DNA of 64,000 bases, from positions 248,001 to 312,000 of the forward strand of contig WGNG01000009.1 of assembly GCA_016124675.1 (NCBI GenBank), written 5' to 3'. Positions 1-10,404 of this stretch are shown here, in pieces. Within the stretch, counting starts at the first letter, position 1. Each line of letters opens with the position of its first letter. The translations under genes were made by a program, and so were the position numbers. This DNA is from Alphaproteobacteria bacterium. Lineage in GTDB: Bacteria > Pseudomonadota > Alphaproteobacteria > Caulobacterales > Maricaulaceae. The notes beneath the pieces were generated by a model. It was not told the origin of the DNA and made no database searches. It saw only the letters and a program-made list of their open reading frames with translations.

Positions 1-407
1 GCGGCGAACACTGTGATGCGGTGTGCGCCGTGCGGCGCCAGCCGCGCATACGCCGCGCCCGCCACGCCCCAGAACAGGGCGAGCCCGGCAGGCAGCACGA
101 TGAGCGGCGCCCAGATGAGCCAGAGATAGTCCTCCGCCTGCACCAGGAAGGCGTTGGCCACCCACCAGGTGCCCGCCAGGAACTGGCCTGCCGCGAAGGA
201 CCAGGCGCGCGCGAACCCGGCCCTGACCGGCGCGCGGGTGCGCCGTGCGCCGTCGAGCGCCCAGACCAGGGCGCAATAGGCGGTGATGAGCGCGGGCTGG
301 ATATGGAAGGGCGCATGGGCGAGCACGCCGAACGCGCCGGCGGCGAACAGGGCAGCGTGGAGCTGAATCCCGTGCAAGGCGCGCAGGCGGGCGCGCAGAC
401 GGCTCAT
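1..407 (-). CDS. lnt: Apolipoprotein N-acyltransferase, N-terminal part (cut by window edge)
   Basis: Inner-membrane enzyme that transfers the third acyl chain from a phospholipid to the N-terminal cysteine of apolipoproteins. About 135 residues are visible, starting at the ATG at 407-405 behind a purine-rich GGCAGGGGC stretch. The visible part is hydrophobic and has the family-typical pattern of the membrane region before the nitrilase-like catalytic domain: the segment around residues 55-75 reads FAAGQFLAGTWWVANAFLV. The catalytic Glu-Lys-Cys domain lies outside the window. It follows corC by about 30 bases in the same direction, the usual alphaproteobacterial order phoH-ybeY-corC-lnt, so it is probably the last gene of that unit. 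Confidence 0.88.
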   Translation of the reverse strand, partial: MSRLRARLRALHGIQLHAALFAAGAFGVLAHAPFHIQPALITAYCALVWALDGARRTRAPVRAGFARAWSFAAGQFLAGTWWVANAFLVQAEDYLWLIWAPLIVLPAGLALFWGVAGAAYARLAPHGAHRITVFA

Positions 408-436
408 GCGAGCCCCTGCCTGCCCGCCCGCCGCGC

Positions 437-1363
437 TCACGAACCGGCGCGCCGGTCTCCGCCCGGAGCGCTCGCGGCGTCCACGGGCGGGGCGGCAGGG
501 GCCGCGGGACGGATGCGCATGCGCTTGATGCGCCGCGGATCAGAATCGAGAATCTCAAACTCGAGCCCGGACGGGTGTGACAGAACCTCGCCGCGCTCTG
601 GCACGCGCCCCGCCAGGCGGAAGATGAGGCCGCCCAGCGTATCGACATCGGCCTCCTCCGCTTCGGTGGCGATTTCGCGGCCAAGCTCGCGCTCGAGCTC
701 CTCGATGGTCGCGCGCGCGTCCGCCTCCCACACATCGGCGCCCTTGGCGCGGATGGCGGGACCTTCGGCCTCGTCGTGCTCGTCCTCGATATCGCCCACG
801 ATGGGCTCGATGAGGTCCTCCAGCGTGACCAGGCCGTCCGTGCCGCCAAATTCGTCCACCACCAGCGCCATGTGCATGCGCCGCGACTGCATGCGCAGGA
901 GCAGGTCCAGCGCGCGCATGGAGGCCGGCACGTACAGCAAGGGCCGGCGCACGGCGGGCAGGATGCGCGCATTCGCCCAGTCGCCCTCGGCGGCGTCGGC
1001 ATAGCGCGCCAGATAGCTGATGATGTCGCGGATATGGACCATGCCGATGGGATCATCGAGCGTCTCGCGATAGACCGGGAAGCGCGAATGACCGGCTTCC
1101 GTCACCAGGCGCGCCAGCTCCTTGAGCGGGGTGTCGACCTCCACCGCGATGATGTCCGCGCGCGGCACCATCACGTCCTCGACCCGCTTGGTGTGAAACT
1201 CGCGCAGATTGAGGAAAAGATCGCCCCCCGGCGCCGCCTTTTCCGGCGGCCCGGACGGTGCGTCCGCCGGGCCCGCGCCATAGTCCCCATTGCTGTCCGG
1301 CGCGCGCCGGAACACGTTGGTGAAGCGCGAAATCAGGCCGTTGCCTGTGTCAGTGTCCGTCAT
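437..1363 (-). CDS. corC: CorC/HlyC-type CBS-pair protein
   Basis: 308-residue soluble CBS-pair protein of the HlyC/CorC/TlyC family. The CBS pair spans roughly residues 58-185 (entry motif RVEDVMVPRADI, then DEFGGTDGLVTLEDLIEPIVGD), followed by a CorC_HlyC C-terminal domain at about 205-285. The membrane DUF21 domain of larger relatives is absent. Family members are tied to Mg/Co transport or resistance and sometimes labelled haemolysin-like; the biochemical role here is not established. The ATG overlaps the ybeY stop as ATGA, so translation is probably coupled. Next to ybeY, phoH and lnt this is a conserved cell-envelope and RNA-maturation neighbourhood. Confidence 0.9.
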   Translation of the reverse strand: MTDTDTGNGLISRFTNVFRRAPDSNGDYGAGPADAPSGPPEKAAPGGDLFLNLREFHTKRVEDVMVPRADIIAVEVDTPLKELARLVTEAGHSRFPVYRETLDDPIGMVHIRDIISYLARYADAAEGDWANARILPAVRRPLLYVPASMRALDLLLRMQSRRMHMALVVDEFGGTDGLVTLEDLIEPIVGDIEDEHDEAEGPAIRAKGADVWEADARATIEELERELGREIATEAEEADVDTLGGLIFRLAGRVPERGEVLSHPSGLEFEILDSDPRRIKRMRIRPAAPAAPPVDAASAPGGDRRAGS

Positions 1364-1818
1364 GGCGATACCGTTGCAGCGTAGGGATCGGCGATGCCGA
1401 ACCCGGCGAGCACGGCTGTTTCCAGCCGCTCCATCTCGCGCGCCGCCAGCTCCTCTTCGTGATCAAGCCCGTTAAGATGCAGAACGCCGTGCAGGGCCAG
1501 ATGCGCGGCGTGATGGATGAGCGGCTTGCCCGCAGCCTCAGCCTCGCGTGCGCATACGCCAAAGGCCAGCGCGACATCGCCGGGATAGCCTTCGCGCTCG
1601 GGCGCGGGAAAGGACAGGACATTGGTGGGCGCATCCTTGCCGCGAAAGCGGGCGTTGAGCGCCTGTACGCTTTGGTCGTCGGTGAGCAGGATGACCGCCT
1701 CGCCGGCGCGCGGCGCCGGCAGGCGCGCGAGACCGGCGCCGACCACATCGGTGATCAGGGCTTCAAGCCCCGGCTCCGCCTCCCAGGCGGGGTCGTCGAT
1801 GACGATGTCGAGGCTCAT
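1360..1818 (-). CDS. ybeY: Endoribonuclease YbeY
   Basis: Single-strand-specific metallo-endoribonuclease needed for 16S rRNA 3' end maturation and 70S ribosome quality control. The 152-residue length is normal for the family. The zinc site HxxxHxxGxxH is plainly present near residues 118-128 (HGVLHLNGLDH). The start overlaps the phoH stop as ATGA and the stop overlaps the corC start the same way, so the gene sits inside a translationally coupled unit. Its place downstream of phoH is the typical bacterial arrangement. Confidence 0.95.
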   Translation of the reverse strand: MSLDIVIDDPAWEAEPGLEALITDVVGAGLARLPAPRAGEAVILLTDDQSVQALNARFRGKDAPTNVLSFPAPEREGYPGDVALAFGVCAREAEAAGKPLIHHAAHLALHGVLHLNGLDHEEELAAREMERLETAVLAGFGIADPYAATVSP

Positions 1819-2848
1819 GACCCGCGGCCCGTCTCCCGGCGGGCGTCATCGCGCTCGTAGGCGTCGACGATGCGCGCCACCAGCCCGTGGCGCACCACGT
1901 CAGACCGGGTGAAGCGATGGATGGCGATGCGCGGCTCACCGGTGAGGATGCCCAGCGCATGGGACAGGCCCGACGGCTCGCCGCGCCTGAGATCGGTCTG
2001 GGTGGGATCGCCGGTCACCGCCATGCGCGAGCCTTCGCCCAGGCGCGTGAGCACCATGCGCATCTGCGGGATGGTGGCGTTCTGCGCCTCGTCCACGATC
2101 ACGAAGGCCCGGCTCAGCGTGCGCCCGCGCATGAAGGCCAGCGGCGCCACCTCCACCCGGCCCTCTTCGCGGTACTTGTCCGACAGGCGCTGGCCCAGCG
2201 CATCACGCAGCGCGTCCCAGATCGGCAGGAGATAAGGATCGATCTTCTCAGTCAGGTCGCCCGGCAGGAAGCCCAGCCGCTCGCCCGCCTCCACGGCCGG
2301 GCGGGTGATGACCAGGCGCTCCACCGCGCCCTCGGCGAGCTGTCCGGCGCCGTAGGCGACGGCCAGCAGGGTCTTGCCTGTACCCGCCGGGCCGACCCCG
2401 AACACCATGTCATAGCTGAGCGTGTCCTTCAGCGCGCGCACATAGGCCGCCTGGCCATCGGTGCGGGCGGCGAAGCTGGCGCCGCGCGGCACGCGGATGA
2501 TGGCGTCGATCGCTTCGGCGGCCGGGTCCTCGCTCATGCGGCAGGCGGCGCGCACGGCGGCCGGATCGATGGCGAGACCCTCGCTCAAACGGGCATACAA
2601 CCCCTGCATCACGCGCGCAGCGTCGATGCGGGCGCGCGCCTCTTCACCCATGATCTGCAGCTGTCCGCCGCCAGGCGCCTCGACACGCACGCCAAGCTCG
2701 GCCTCGAGCACGGCGAAATTCTCATGTCCCGGCCCGGCGAGCGCGCGCACCAGGCCGGCATCGTCAAAATGCAGCGTGTCTGCAGGCAGCCTGCGGCCCT
2801 CCCGGACGGGAGGACGGCTGACCGGGGGGCGCGATCTGGGACTTCGGC

Positions 2849-2852
<4 letters not shown>
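1815..2852 (-). CDS. phoH: PhoH-family ATPase
   Basis: 345-residue cytoplasmic P-loop ATPase of the PhoH/PhoL type. The Walker A motif GPAGTGKT is at residues 154-161, and a Walker B-like stretch FVIVDEAQN lies near residue 250. An N-terminal region of about 120 residues resembles the KH-like/PhoH N-domain. The role is inferred as RNA-related because relatives are genetically linked to YbeY. The GTG start overlaps the miaB stop (GTGA), which fits coupled translation in the miaB-phoH-ybeY-corC-lnt series. Despite the historical name, nothing in the sequence shows phosphate regulation. Confidence 0.93.
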
Positions 2853-4249
<1,397 letters not shown>

Positions 4250-4478
4250 GGGCGCGGCCGGCCTCCTCGCCGGCGTGACATATCACCTATACCCTCGCGC
4301 GCTCTCGGGCCATCAGCCCTGCGCCAGCTTTGCGTTATGGGCATTGTAGGCGCGCGATGCAAGGGCGCGAAGGGCTTCAGCCCCTTACCCCCGCATTACG
4401 GCCCGGCGACGCTGGGAAATCGGCTGCGACAGTGTCAATGCTTGGCTATAGTGCCCCACAGCAGGAGAGGAAGCGGGA

Positions 4479-5444
4479 ATGTACGTTGTTCTGGGCGGGC
4501 GTGGTGCGGTCGGGCGCTTGGTGTGCGACACGCTGGAAGCCGGCAAGCTGCCATATGCCGCACCGTCCAGCCAGGAGGCCGATGCGCGTGACGCGAATGG
4601 CCTGATCAGGGTCTGTGAGGGCGCAGACGCCATAATCTGCTGCGTGGGCCTGCCCTATCGAGCAAAGGTCTGGAGGCGCGAATGGCCGCGTGTGGCCAAG
4701 GCTCTGGTGACCGCCGCCGAGCGCACCGGCGCCAGGCTGGTGTTTCTCGATAACGTGTACATGTATGGTCCCGCACCACTGACTGTTCCGATAACGGAAG
4801 ATCACCCGCAGTCTCCGCCGAGCCAGAAGGGCCGCGCGCGTCAGCATGCCGCCAGTTTACTGTTGAAGGCCCATGAATCGGGACGCATAGCGGTGACGGT
4901 TGCACGCGCCGCTGATTTTTATGGCCCCGGGGCCGTGGACAGCGTGCTCTGGGCCTCGTTCCTTGAGCGAATGATCGCCGCCAAACCACCGAGGCTTCTC
5001 ATGACCGCCTCGGCCCGGCACACCTTCGCCTATACACCCGATATCGCCCGCGCCCTTGTAAAGCTCGCCACCGACCCAGGCGCAGCGGGGCGTGTGTGGC
5101 ATTTGCCGGTGGGGCAGGCCTCGACACATGCCAGCTGGGTGGCGCGCTTCAATCACTTGCTCGGAACAAGTCTGAGCGCCAGCTATTTGCCAGCCTGCGC
5201 CTCGCGGATGTTGAGCCTGTTCAGTCCCCTCGTGCGCGAAGCTCACGAGATGCGCTATCAGTTCGACAGTGACTATGTCTTGTCTGACCATGACTTCCGG
5301 GCGCGCTATCCCGACTTCCAGACGACGCCCTATGACGAGGGCGCGGCGCGCGTCATTGCTTGGGCAAAGGCGCGGGCACCGGAGGCCCCGCCTACTCCCC
5401 GTCCTTCAGCTTCACGCCATACAGTTCCAGGCGGTGATCGATGA
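4479..5444 (+). CDS. NAD(P)-binding SDR/epimerase-type protein
   Basis: 321-residue atypical short-chain dehydrogenase. The N-terminal Rossmann motif GGRGAVG (GxxGxxG) is at residues 6-12, DNVYMYG lies near residue 90, and RAADFYGPG near 150 resembles NAD-dependent epimerases. A canonical YxxxK catalytic pair is not obvious, so a nucleotide-binding or NmrA-like role is possible. The ATG follows an AGGAGAGG ribosome site. It is the only plus-strand gene inside the otherwise minus-strand tsaB-rimI-fur-miaB block and its base composition looks less GC-rich than its neighbours. The last 17 codons run into the antisense of the fur 3' end. Late insertion into the block is inferred; the substrate is unknown. 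Confidence 0.8.
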   Translation: MYVVLGGRGAVGRLVCDTLEAGKLPYAAPSSQEADARDANGLIRVCEGADAIICCVGLPYRAKVWRREWPRVAKALVTAAERTGARLVFLDNVYMYGPAPLTVPITEDHPQSPPSQKGRARQHAASLLLKAHESGRIAVTVARAADFYGPGAVDSVLWASFLERMIAAKPPRLLMTASARHTFAYTPDIARALVKLATDPGAAGRVWHLPVGQASTHASWVARFNHLLGTSLSASYLPACASRMLSLFSPLVREAHEMRYQFDSDYVLSDHDFRARYPDFQTTPYDEGAARVIAWAKARAPEAPPTPRPSASRHTVPGGDR

Positions 5445-5814
5445 GCTTGTAGCCGAGCTTGCGGGCGATGGCTTCCTGCAGGCGCTCGATCTCCTCGTCA
5501 TAGAATTCCACCACCTCGCCGGTATTCATGTCGATGAGATGGTCGTGGTGATCCTCGGGCGATTCCTCATAGCGCGAGCGGCCGTCGCGGAAGTCATGGC
5601 GCTCGATGATGCCGGCGTCCTCGAACAGGCGCACGGTGCGGTATACGGTGGCGAGCGAGATGCCCTTGTCGATCTCGTTGGCGCGGCGGTGCAGTTCCTC
5701 GGCGTCGGGATGATCGTCGGCGCGCGACAGCACGCGCGCGATGATCCGGCGCTGCTCGGTCATGCGCAGGCCCTTTTCCACGCAAAGCTGTTCTATCCGG
5801 TCAGTCATGGCCAT
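5392..5814 (-). CDS. fur: Fur-family transcriptional regulator
   Basis: 140-residue winged-helix metal-responsive repressor. The DNA-recognition segment SLATVYRTVRLFEDAGII is clear (residues about 53-70), followed by the metal-binding HHDHLID region. The C-terminal CxxC pairs of enterobacterial Fur are missing, as is common in alphaproteobacterial Fur; the subtype (iron or manganese sensing) cannot be decided from sequence alone. The ATG at 5814 was used; a second ATG two codons later is equally possible. The gene lies between rimI and miaB on minus, and its last 53 bases overlap the end of the convergent SDR gene. Confidence 0.9.
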   Translation of the reverse strand: MAMTDRIEQLCVEKGLRMTEQRRIIARVLSRADDHPDAEELHRRANEIDKGISLATVYRTVRLFEDAGIIERHDFRDGRSRYEESPEDHHDHLIDMNTGEVVEFYDEEIERLQEAIARKLGYKLIDHRLELYGVKLKDGE

Positions 5815-5898
5815 CCTCGCTGCAGTGTGGCGCGGCCGCGCCGGTCGCCCTAGATACGCCTCGCGCTTGCGGCGTGTCCATACTCAAAGGGACTGGGG

Positions 5899-6339
5899 TT
5901 ATTCCAGGTTCCGCGCCAGGACGCGCGCATCGCTGCCGTCGCGGTAATAGCGCTTGCGCCGCCCCACCTGGCGGTATCCGGCGCGGGCATAGAGCCCGGC
6001 GGCGGGAGCGTTGACATGGGAGACCTCCAGGAACAGGCGCGCCGCGCCAGCCTGGCGCGCTTCGGCCTCCGCCGCCCGCAACAGCGTGATGCCGTGGCCG
6101 CGCGCCCGGCGGTCCGGCAGAACACCCAGGGTCAACAGCTCGGCCTCGTCCAGCACCACCCGGATCAGGGCGAGCGCCGCCGGCCCGTCCTCATCTTCGA
6201 GGATCAGCGCGCTGACGCCAGGGCTCGCCAGAAGGCCCGCCATTTCCGCCTCGCTCCAGCATTCGGCGAAGCATTGCGCGTGCAGTGCGGCCAGAAGCGC
6301 CTCCGCGCCGGGGCCGCAGCCGGTGATCTGCGCACTCAT
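5899..6339 (-). CDS. rimI: Ribosomal protein S18-alanine N-acetyltransferase RimI
   Basis: 146-residue GNAT enzyme that acetylates the N-terminal alanine of ribosomal protein S18. The acetyl-CoA loop follows the Q/RxxGxG/A theme at DRRARGHGI (residues about 75-83). The end carries the family-typical RKRYYRDGSDARVLARNL stretch. It begins inside the tsaB stop (ATGA overlap), and the tsaB-rimI pairing is standard in bacteria, which supports RimI over a general GNAT. Confidence 0.9.
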   Translation of the reverse strand: MSAQITGCGPGAEALLAALHAQCFAECWSEAEMAGLLASPGVSALILEDEDGPAALALIRVVLDEAELLTLGVLPDRRARGHGITLLRAAEAEARQAGAARLFLEVSHVNAPAAGLYARAGYRQVGRRKRYYRDGSDARVLARNLE

Positions 6340-6974
6340 GCCGGCTCGGCTCCGCCGGGCATTCTGGCGTCCGGCCCTCGCGCATAGACCGGGGCAGGCG
6401 CGGGTGCATCAGCGGGCGCGGCGCGCGTCAGGGCCAGGAGGGCGCCCAGCGGCGGCTCCGGATCAAAGCGCGGTCCGCCCAGCAGGGCTGCGCCCGAGCC
6501 GGCCAGCCGCGCGCCGGGCGCCGCCGCCAGGGCGGCGCGCGCCGCCTCCGGATCGCCGCGCTGAAGATCAGTTTGAGGAACGCCTCTGGAGATCAGCTGC
6601 CAGATCAGCTCGCCGCGGCGCGCATCATGAACGCTGAACACATCGGCGGTGCAATCAGGGTCAGCGTGACGCGCCCAGGCGTCCAGCGCGCTGACCCCGA
6701 CGGCTTGCGCGCCGCAGGCCAGCGCCAGGCCGCGCGCGAAGGCGACGCCGACGCGCACCCCGGCAAAGCCGCCGGGGCCGGTATTGACGCCGATGCGGTG
6801 CAGATCGCGCGGGCGCCAGCCCGCCTCGTCCAGCAGCGCCGCCGTCCAGGGCGCCAGCGCTTCGGCATGGCCGCGGCCGAGGTCCTGCGCCCGGCTCAGC
6901 ACGCGGCCGCCGGCGTCCAGAGCGCAGGCGCACCAGGGGCCCGCCGTGTCGATGACCAGAACCGGCGCGGCCAT
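6336..6974 (-). CDS. tsaB: tRNA threonylcarbamoyladenosine biosynthesis protein TsaB
   Basis: 212-residue ASKHA-fold partner of TsaD and TsaE in making t6A37 of ANN-decoding tRNAs. The N-terminus MAAPVLVIDTAGP and the segment NTGPGGFAGVRVGVAFARG are diagnostic of TsaB. The start was set at 6974 rather than an upstream in-frame ATG because TGAGGAGG sits correctly in front of it. TsaB usually lacks the metal-binding residues of TsaD and acts as a scaffold. It is 33 bases downstream of infB and overlaps rimI. Confidence 0.92.
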   Translation of the reverse strand: MAAPVLVIDTAGPWCACALDAGGRVLSRAQDLGRGHAEALAPWTAALLDEAGWRPRDLHRIGVNTGPGGFAGVRVGVAFARGLALACGAQAVGVSALDAWARHADPDCTADVFSVHDARRGELIWQLISRGVPQTDLQRGDPEAARAALAAAPGARLAGSGAALLGGPRFDPEPPLGALLALTRAAPADAPAPAPVYARGPDARMPGGAEPA

Positions 6975-7007
6975 CAGGGCCTCCTCACGCAGGAGAGGAC
7001 GCACGCC

Positions 7008-9614
7008 CTAGAGCGTGCGCTTGAACTCCTCGACCTGGAAGCACTCAATGAGATCGCCCACCTGGATGTCTTCATACTTCTCGAACGCCATGCCGCACTC
7101 GACGCCGGCGCGCACTTCAGCCACTTCGTCCTTGAAGCGCTTGAGCGTGGACAGCTTGCCTTCGTGCAGCACAGTGTCGTTGCGCAGGAGGCGTACGCCG
7201 CAGCCGCGCTTGACCACGCCTTCGGTGACCCGGCAGCCGGCGACCTTGCCGACCTTGGTGATGTTGAAGACTTCCTTGATCTCGGCATAGCCGATGAAGG
7301 TCTCGCGCTGTCCGGGCGTCAGCAGGCCTTCCAGAGCCGACTTCACATCGTCGAGCAGGTTGTAGATCACCGAGTAGTACCGGATCTCCACGCCCTCGCG
7401 CTCGGCCAGGTCCCGCGCCTGCTTGTTGGCGCGCACATTGAACGCCAGGATCGGCGCGCCTGAGGCGCGCGCGAGCAGAACGTCGCTCTCCGACACGCCG
7501 CCGGGGGCGGAATGGATGACGCGCGCGCGCACCTCCTCATTGCCGAGCTTGTCCATGGCCCCGCTGATCGCTTCAGCCGAGCCCTGCACGTCAGCCTTCA
7601 CCAGAAGCGCCAGTTCGGCGACTTCGGACTGCTGCAGGCGGGCCATCATCTGTTCAAGCGAGGCGCCCTTGCTGGTGCGCGAGGCGGCGGAGCGGTCGCG
7701 CATCATGCGCTGGCGATAATCGACCAGTTCGCGCGCGCGGGCCTCGCTCTCGACCACGGCGAACACCTCGCCCGGCTCGGGCGCGCCGTCGAGGCCGAGA
7801 ATCTCGGCCGGCAAGGAGGGTCCGGCTTCGGACATTTGCTGGCCGCGCTCATTGTTCAGCGCGCGCACCTTGCCCCACTGGGCGCCGGCCACGACGATCT
7901 CGCCGCGCTTGAGCGTGCCGCGCTTGACCAGAACCGTGGCGACGGGGCCGCGGCCCTTGTCGATCTGGGATTCGATCACCACGCCTTCGGCCGACCGGTC
8001 CGGATTGGCTTTCAGCTCCAGAAGTTCGGCCTGGAGGTTGATCGCCTCGGTGAGCTCATCAAGGCCGGTTTTCTTCAGCGCCGACACCTTCACCGCCTGC
8101 ACGTCGCCGCCCATGGATTCCACGAACACTTCGTACTGCAGCAATTCCTGCAGGACTTTTTCCGGATTGGCGTCGGGCTTGTCGACCTTGTTGACCGCCA
8201 CGATGATCGGCGCGTTGGCGGCCTTGGCGTGCTTGATGGCCTCGATGGTCTGCGGCATGACGCCGTCATCGGCGGCCACGACCAGAATGACGATATCGGT
8301 CGCCTGGGCCCCGCGCGCCCGCATGGACGAGAACGCCGCGTGGCCGGGCGTGTCGAGGAAGGTGATGCGCTCGCCGCCCTTGAGCTGAACCTGATAGGCG
8401 CCGATATGCTGGGTGATGCCGCCGGCCTCGCCTGCCGCGACATCGGTCTGGCGCAAGGCGTCCAGCAGCGATGTCTTGCCATGGTCGACATGGCCCATGA
8501 CCGTGACCACGGGCGGGCGGGGCTTCTTGGCGCCGGAATCGTCATCGCGCGAGATGAAGCCCACCTCGACGTCGGATTCCGACACGCGCTTCACCGAGTG
8601 GCCGAACTCTTCCACGATCAGCTCGGCTGTGTCGGCGTCGATGACATCATTGGCCCGGAGCATCTGGCCCTGGGTCATAAGATATTTCACCACATCGGCG
8701 GCGCGTTCGGCCATGCGCTGGGCAAGGTCCTGAATCGTGATCGCCTCGGGCACCACCACTTCGCGCGCGACCTTGTCGCGGCCCTGGCCCAGCTGGGCGC
8801 GGCGCATCTTCTCACGCTCGCGCGCCCGGCGCATGGAGGCGAGGGAGCGCTGGCGGCCCTCGTCATCCTCAACCAGATTCTGGATCGTCAGCTTGCCGGT
8901 ATGGCGGCGCGAATCGCGCCCGGCGCGCCCGCCGGCCGTCTTGTCGGCAGGCTCGACCTTCTTCTCCTTGACCCGGCCGCCGAGCTTGCGAAGCATGTCG
9001 CCGTCGTCTTCAGGCTCGCTGCGGTCACGCGCCTTGTCGGCCTTGTCGGCCTTGCGCTGCGGCTTGCCCGAGGGCTCGGCCGGCAGGGCGGGGTCGACCG
9101 CCGCAGCGGCGGGCGCCTCCGCAGCGGGCGCAGCTTGCGGCGGGGCGTCGCGGCGCGCGGCGGCCGCCTCGCGCGCCAGGCGCTCGGCCTCTTCGCGCTC
9201 GCGCTGATCTTCCAGCGCGCGCATTTCGGAGTTCTGGCGCCGGTTGCGCTCTTCTTCCTCGGCGCGCTTCTGGGCCTCGCGCGATTCGGCTTCGGCGCGG
9301 GCGCGCTGAATGGCGGCCTGGCGCTTGAGCAGCTCCTCCTCGGACAGGCCCATCTGCTTGGCCTTGGCCGCGATCAGCGCGCGCGTGCGATCCTTGTCAG
9401 GCTGACCCGGCTTGCCCGCCGGAGCCGGCGCGTCCTTGGCGCCCGCAGGCCCCGGCGCGCCGGGCGTGCCGGTGCGCTTGCGCTTTTTCTCGACCACCAC
9501 GGCCTTCTGCCGGCCGCGCGGAAAGCTCTGGCGCACCGTGCCCGACGGTGTGGAGCCTCCGCCCAGGGAGAGGGGTTTGCGGCCCGAGGTGTTGCGTTCG
9601 TCAGCGTCGCTCAT
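7008..9614 (-). CDS. infB: Translation initiation factor IF-2
   Basis: 868-residue GTPase that places initiator tRNA on the 30S subunit. The order is: a long charged, Ala/Pro/Arg/Lys-rich N-terminal region (about 1-280, with a coiled-coil-like Glu/Arg stretch at 95-160), the IF2_N fold, the G domain with G1 GHVDHGKT near residue 377, DTPGH and NKVD motifs, then EF-Tu-like domain II, IF-2 domain 3 and a C-terminal beta-barrel ending in EEFKRTL. The length is typical for alphaproteobacteria with the extended N-terminus. It lies downstream of nusA and the ylxR-like gene, with 160 bases between the latter and infB. Confidence 0.97.
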   Translation of the reverse strand: MSDADERNTSGRKPLSLGGGSTPSGTVRQSFPRGRQKAVVVEKKRKRTGTPGAPGPAGAKDAPAPAGKPGQPDKDRTRALIAAKAKQMGLSEEELLKRQAAIQRARAEAESREAQKRAEEEERNRRQNSEMRALEDQREREEAERLAREAAAARRDAPPQAAPAAEAPAAAAVDPALPAEPSGKPQRKADKADKARDRSEPEDDGDMLRKLGGRVKEKKVEPADKTAGGRAGRDSRRHTGKLTIQNLVEDDEGRQRSLASMRRAREREKMRRAQLGQGRDKVAREVVVPEAITIQDLAQRMAERAADVVKYLMTQGQMLRANDVIDADTAELIVEEFGHSVKRVSESDVEVGFISRDDDSGAKKPRPPVVTVMGHVDHGKTSLLDALRQTDVAAGEAGGITQHIGAYQVQLKGGERITFLDTPGHAAFSSMRARGAQATDIVILVVAADDGVMPQTIEAIKHAKAANAPIIVAVNKVDKPDANPEKVLQELLQYEVFVESMGGDVQAVKVSALKKTGLDELTEAINLQAELLELKANPDRSAEGVVIESQIDKGRGPVATVLVKRGTLKRGEIVVAGAQWGKVRALNNERGQQMSEAGPSLPAEILGLDGAPEPGEVFAVVESEARARELVDYRQRMMRDRSAASRTSKGASLEQMMARLQQSEVAELALLVKADVQGSAEAISGAMDKLGNEEVRARVIHSAPGGVSESDVLLARASGAPILAFNVRANKQARDLAEREGVEIRYYSVIYNLLDDVKSALEGLLTPGQRETFIGYAEIKEVFNITKVGKVAGCRVTEGVVKRGCGVRLLRNDTVLHEGKLSTLKRFKDEVAEVRAGVECGMAFEKYEDIQVGDLIECFQVEEFKRTL

Positions 9615-9774
9615 AAGCGTCCTTGCTGCGGCAATCCGTGTGGGGCGGCGCCAGCCGCCGCGTGCTGTCCGCCGTCATATGCAAAAGGGCCCGCTCCCCG
9701 GAGCGCGCAGCGCCCCGCCCGAAGGCCCGCTAAACTAGCCGCCTTGCCCGGCGGATCAACCGTCCTGTGCGCCT

Positions 9775-10404
9775 TCAGGCGCGCGCGGCCGGATCGAGGT
9801 CGCGAAAGCCTGCCAGCTTGCTGACGAGGCCCTTGAAACTTTGCGCTTCGGGCCCTTCGGCCAGAAGCAGATGCACCACGCCCGAGCGCCCCAGCGCCGC
9901 ACCCAGCGCCTGCGCGCTGAAGCACGACACCGTCGCCAGGCCCGGGCGGGCGGCGCGGGCGAGCGCGTCCAGCTTGCCGCGCCCGTCCGCTGCGCCGTCG
10001 CTCGCCTCGATGCGCAGCGCCGGATCTGGCCCCTTCTGCAGGCCCAGACGCACCGCATCATACCCCATCGCGAGCCGTCCCGCACGCCGCGCCAGACCGA
10101 GCGCTGACAACGCCCGCGCCTCCAGCTGCGCTTCGAACCGGGCCGCGAGGTCGGCAGGGACCTCAACCGGGCCGCCGAAGGCGCGGTGAAAGGCCTTGCG
10201 CCTGACCGCCTGGTCGATGATCGCGCGCTCGGCCTTCACCCAGGCGCCCCGGCCCGGCAGGCGGGCGGAGAGATCCGCCACCACCTGGCCGTCCGGCGAC
10301 AGGGCGACGCGCAAGAGGCCGGCCTCGCCGAGCACCTCTCCGGTGACGGCGCAGCGGCGCTCGCGCACCGCCTTGACCCGGCCTGTACGCGCCCCGCGGC
10401 TCAC
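9775..10404 (-). CDS. YlxR (DUF448)/L7Ae-fold RNA-binding protein
   Basis: 209-residue two-domain protein. The N-terminal half (about 12-90) is a YlxR/DUF448 domain with RERRCAVTGE and LPGRGAWV, the latter characteristic of the family. The C-terminal half (about 95-195) resembles an L7Ae-like domain (ALSALGLARRAGRLAMGYDAV). Genes of this type sit between nusA and infB in most bacteria and bind RNA; some relatives are nucleoid or transcription modulators. The GTG start overlaps the nusA stop (GTGA). The function beyond RNA binding is not established. Confidence 0.85.
   Translation of the reverse strand: MSRGARTGRVKAVRERRCAVTGEVLGEAGLLRVALSPDGQVVADLSARLPGRGAWVKAERAIIDQAVRRKAFHRAFGGPVEVPADLAARFEAQLEARALSALGLARRAGRLAMGYDAVRLGLQKGPDPALRIEASDGAADGRGKLDALARAARPGLATVSCFSAQALGAALGRSGVVHLLLAEGPEAQSFKGLVSKLAGFRDLDPAARA

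Noticed and set aside
9670-9720. Terminator between the ylxR-like gene and infB
   Set aside because: A CGCTC/GAGCG hairpin exists, but the T run is several bases away and ylxR-infB are normally cotranscribed; not convincing.
7512-9824. 770-codon frame antisense to infB
   Set aside because: Same shadow effect; the translation is low-complexity and matches no fold, while IF-2 motifs on minus are perfect.
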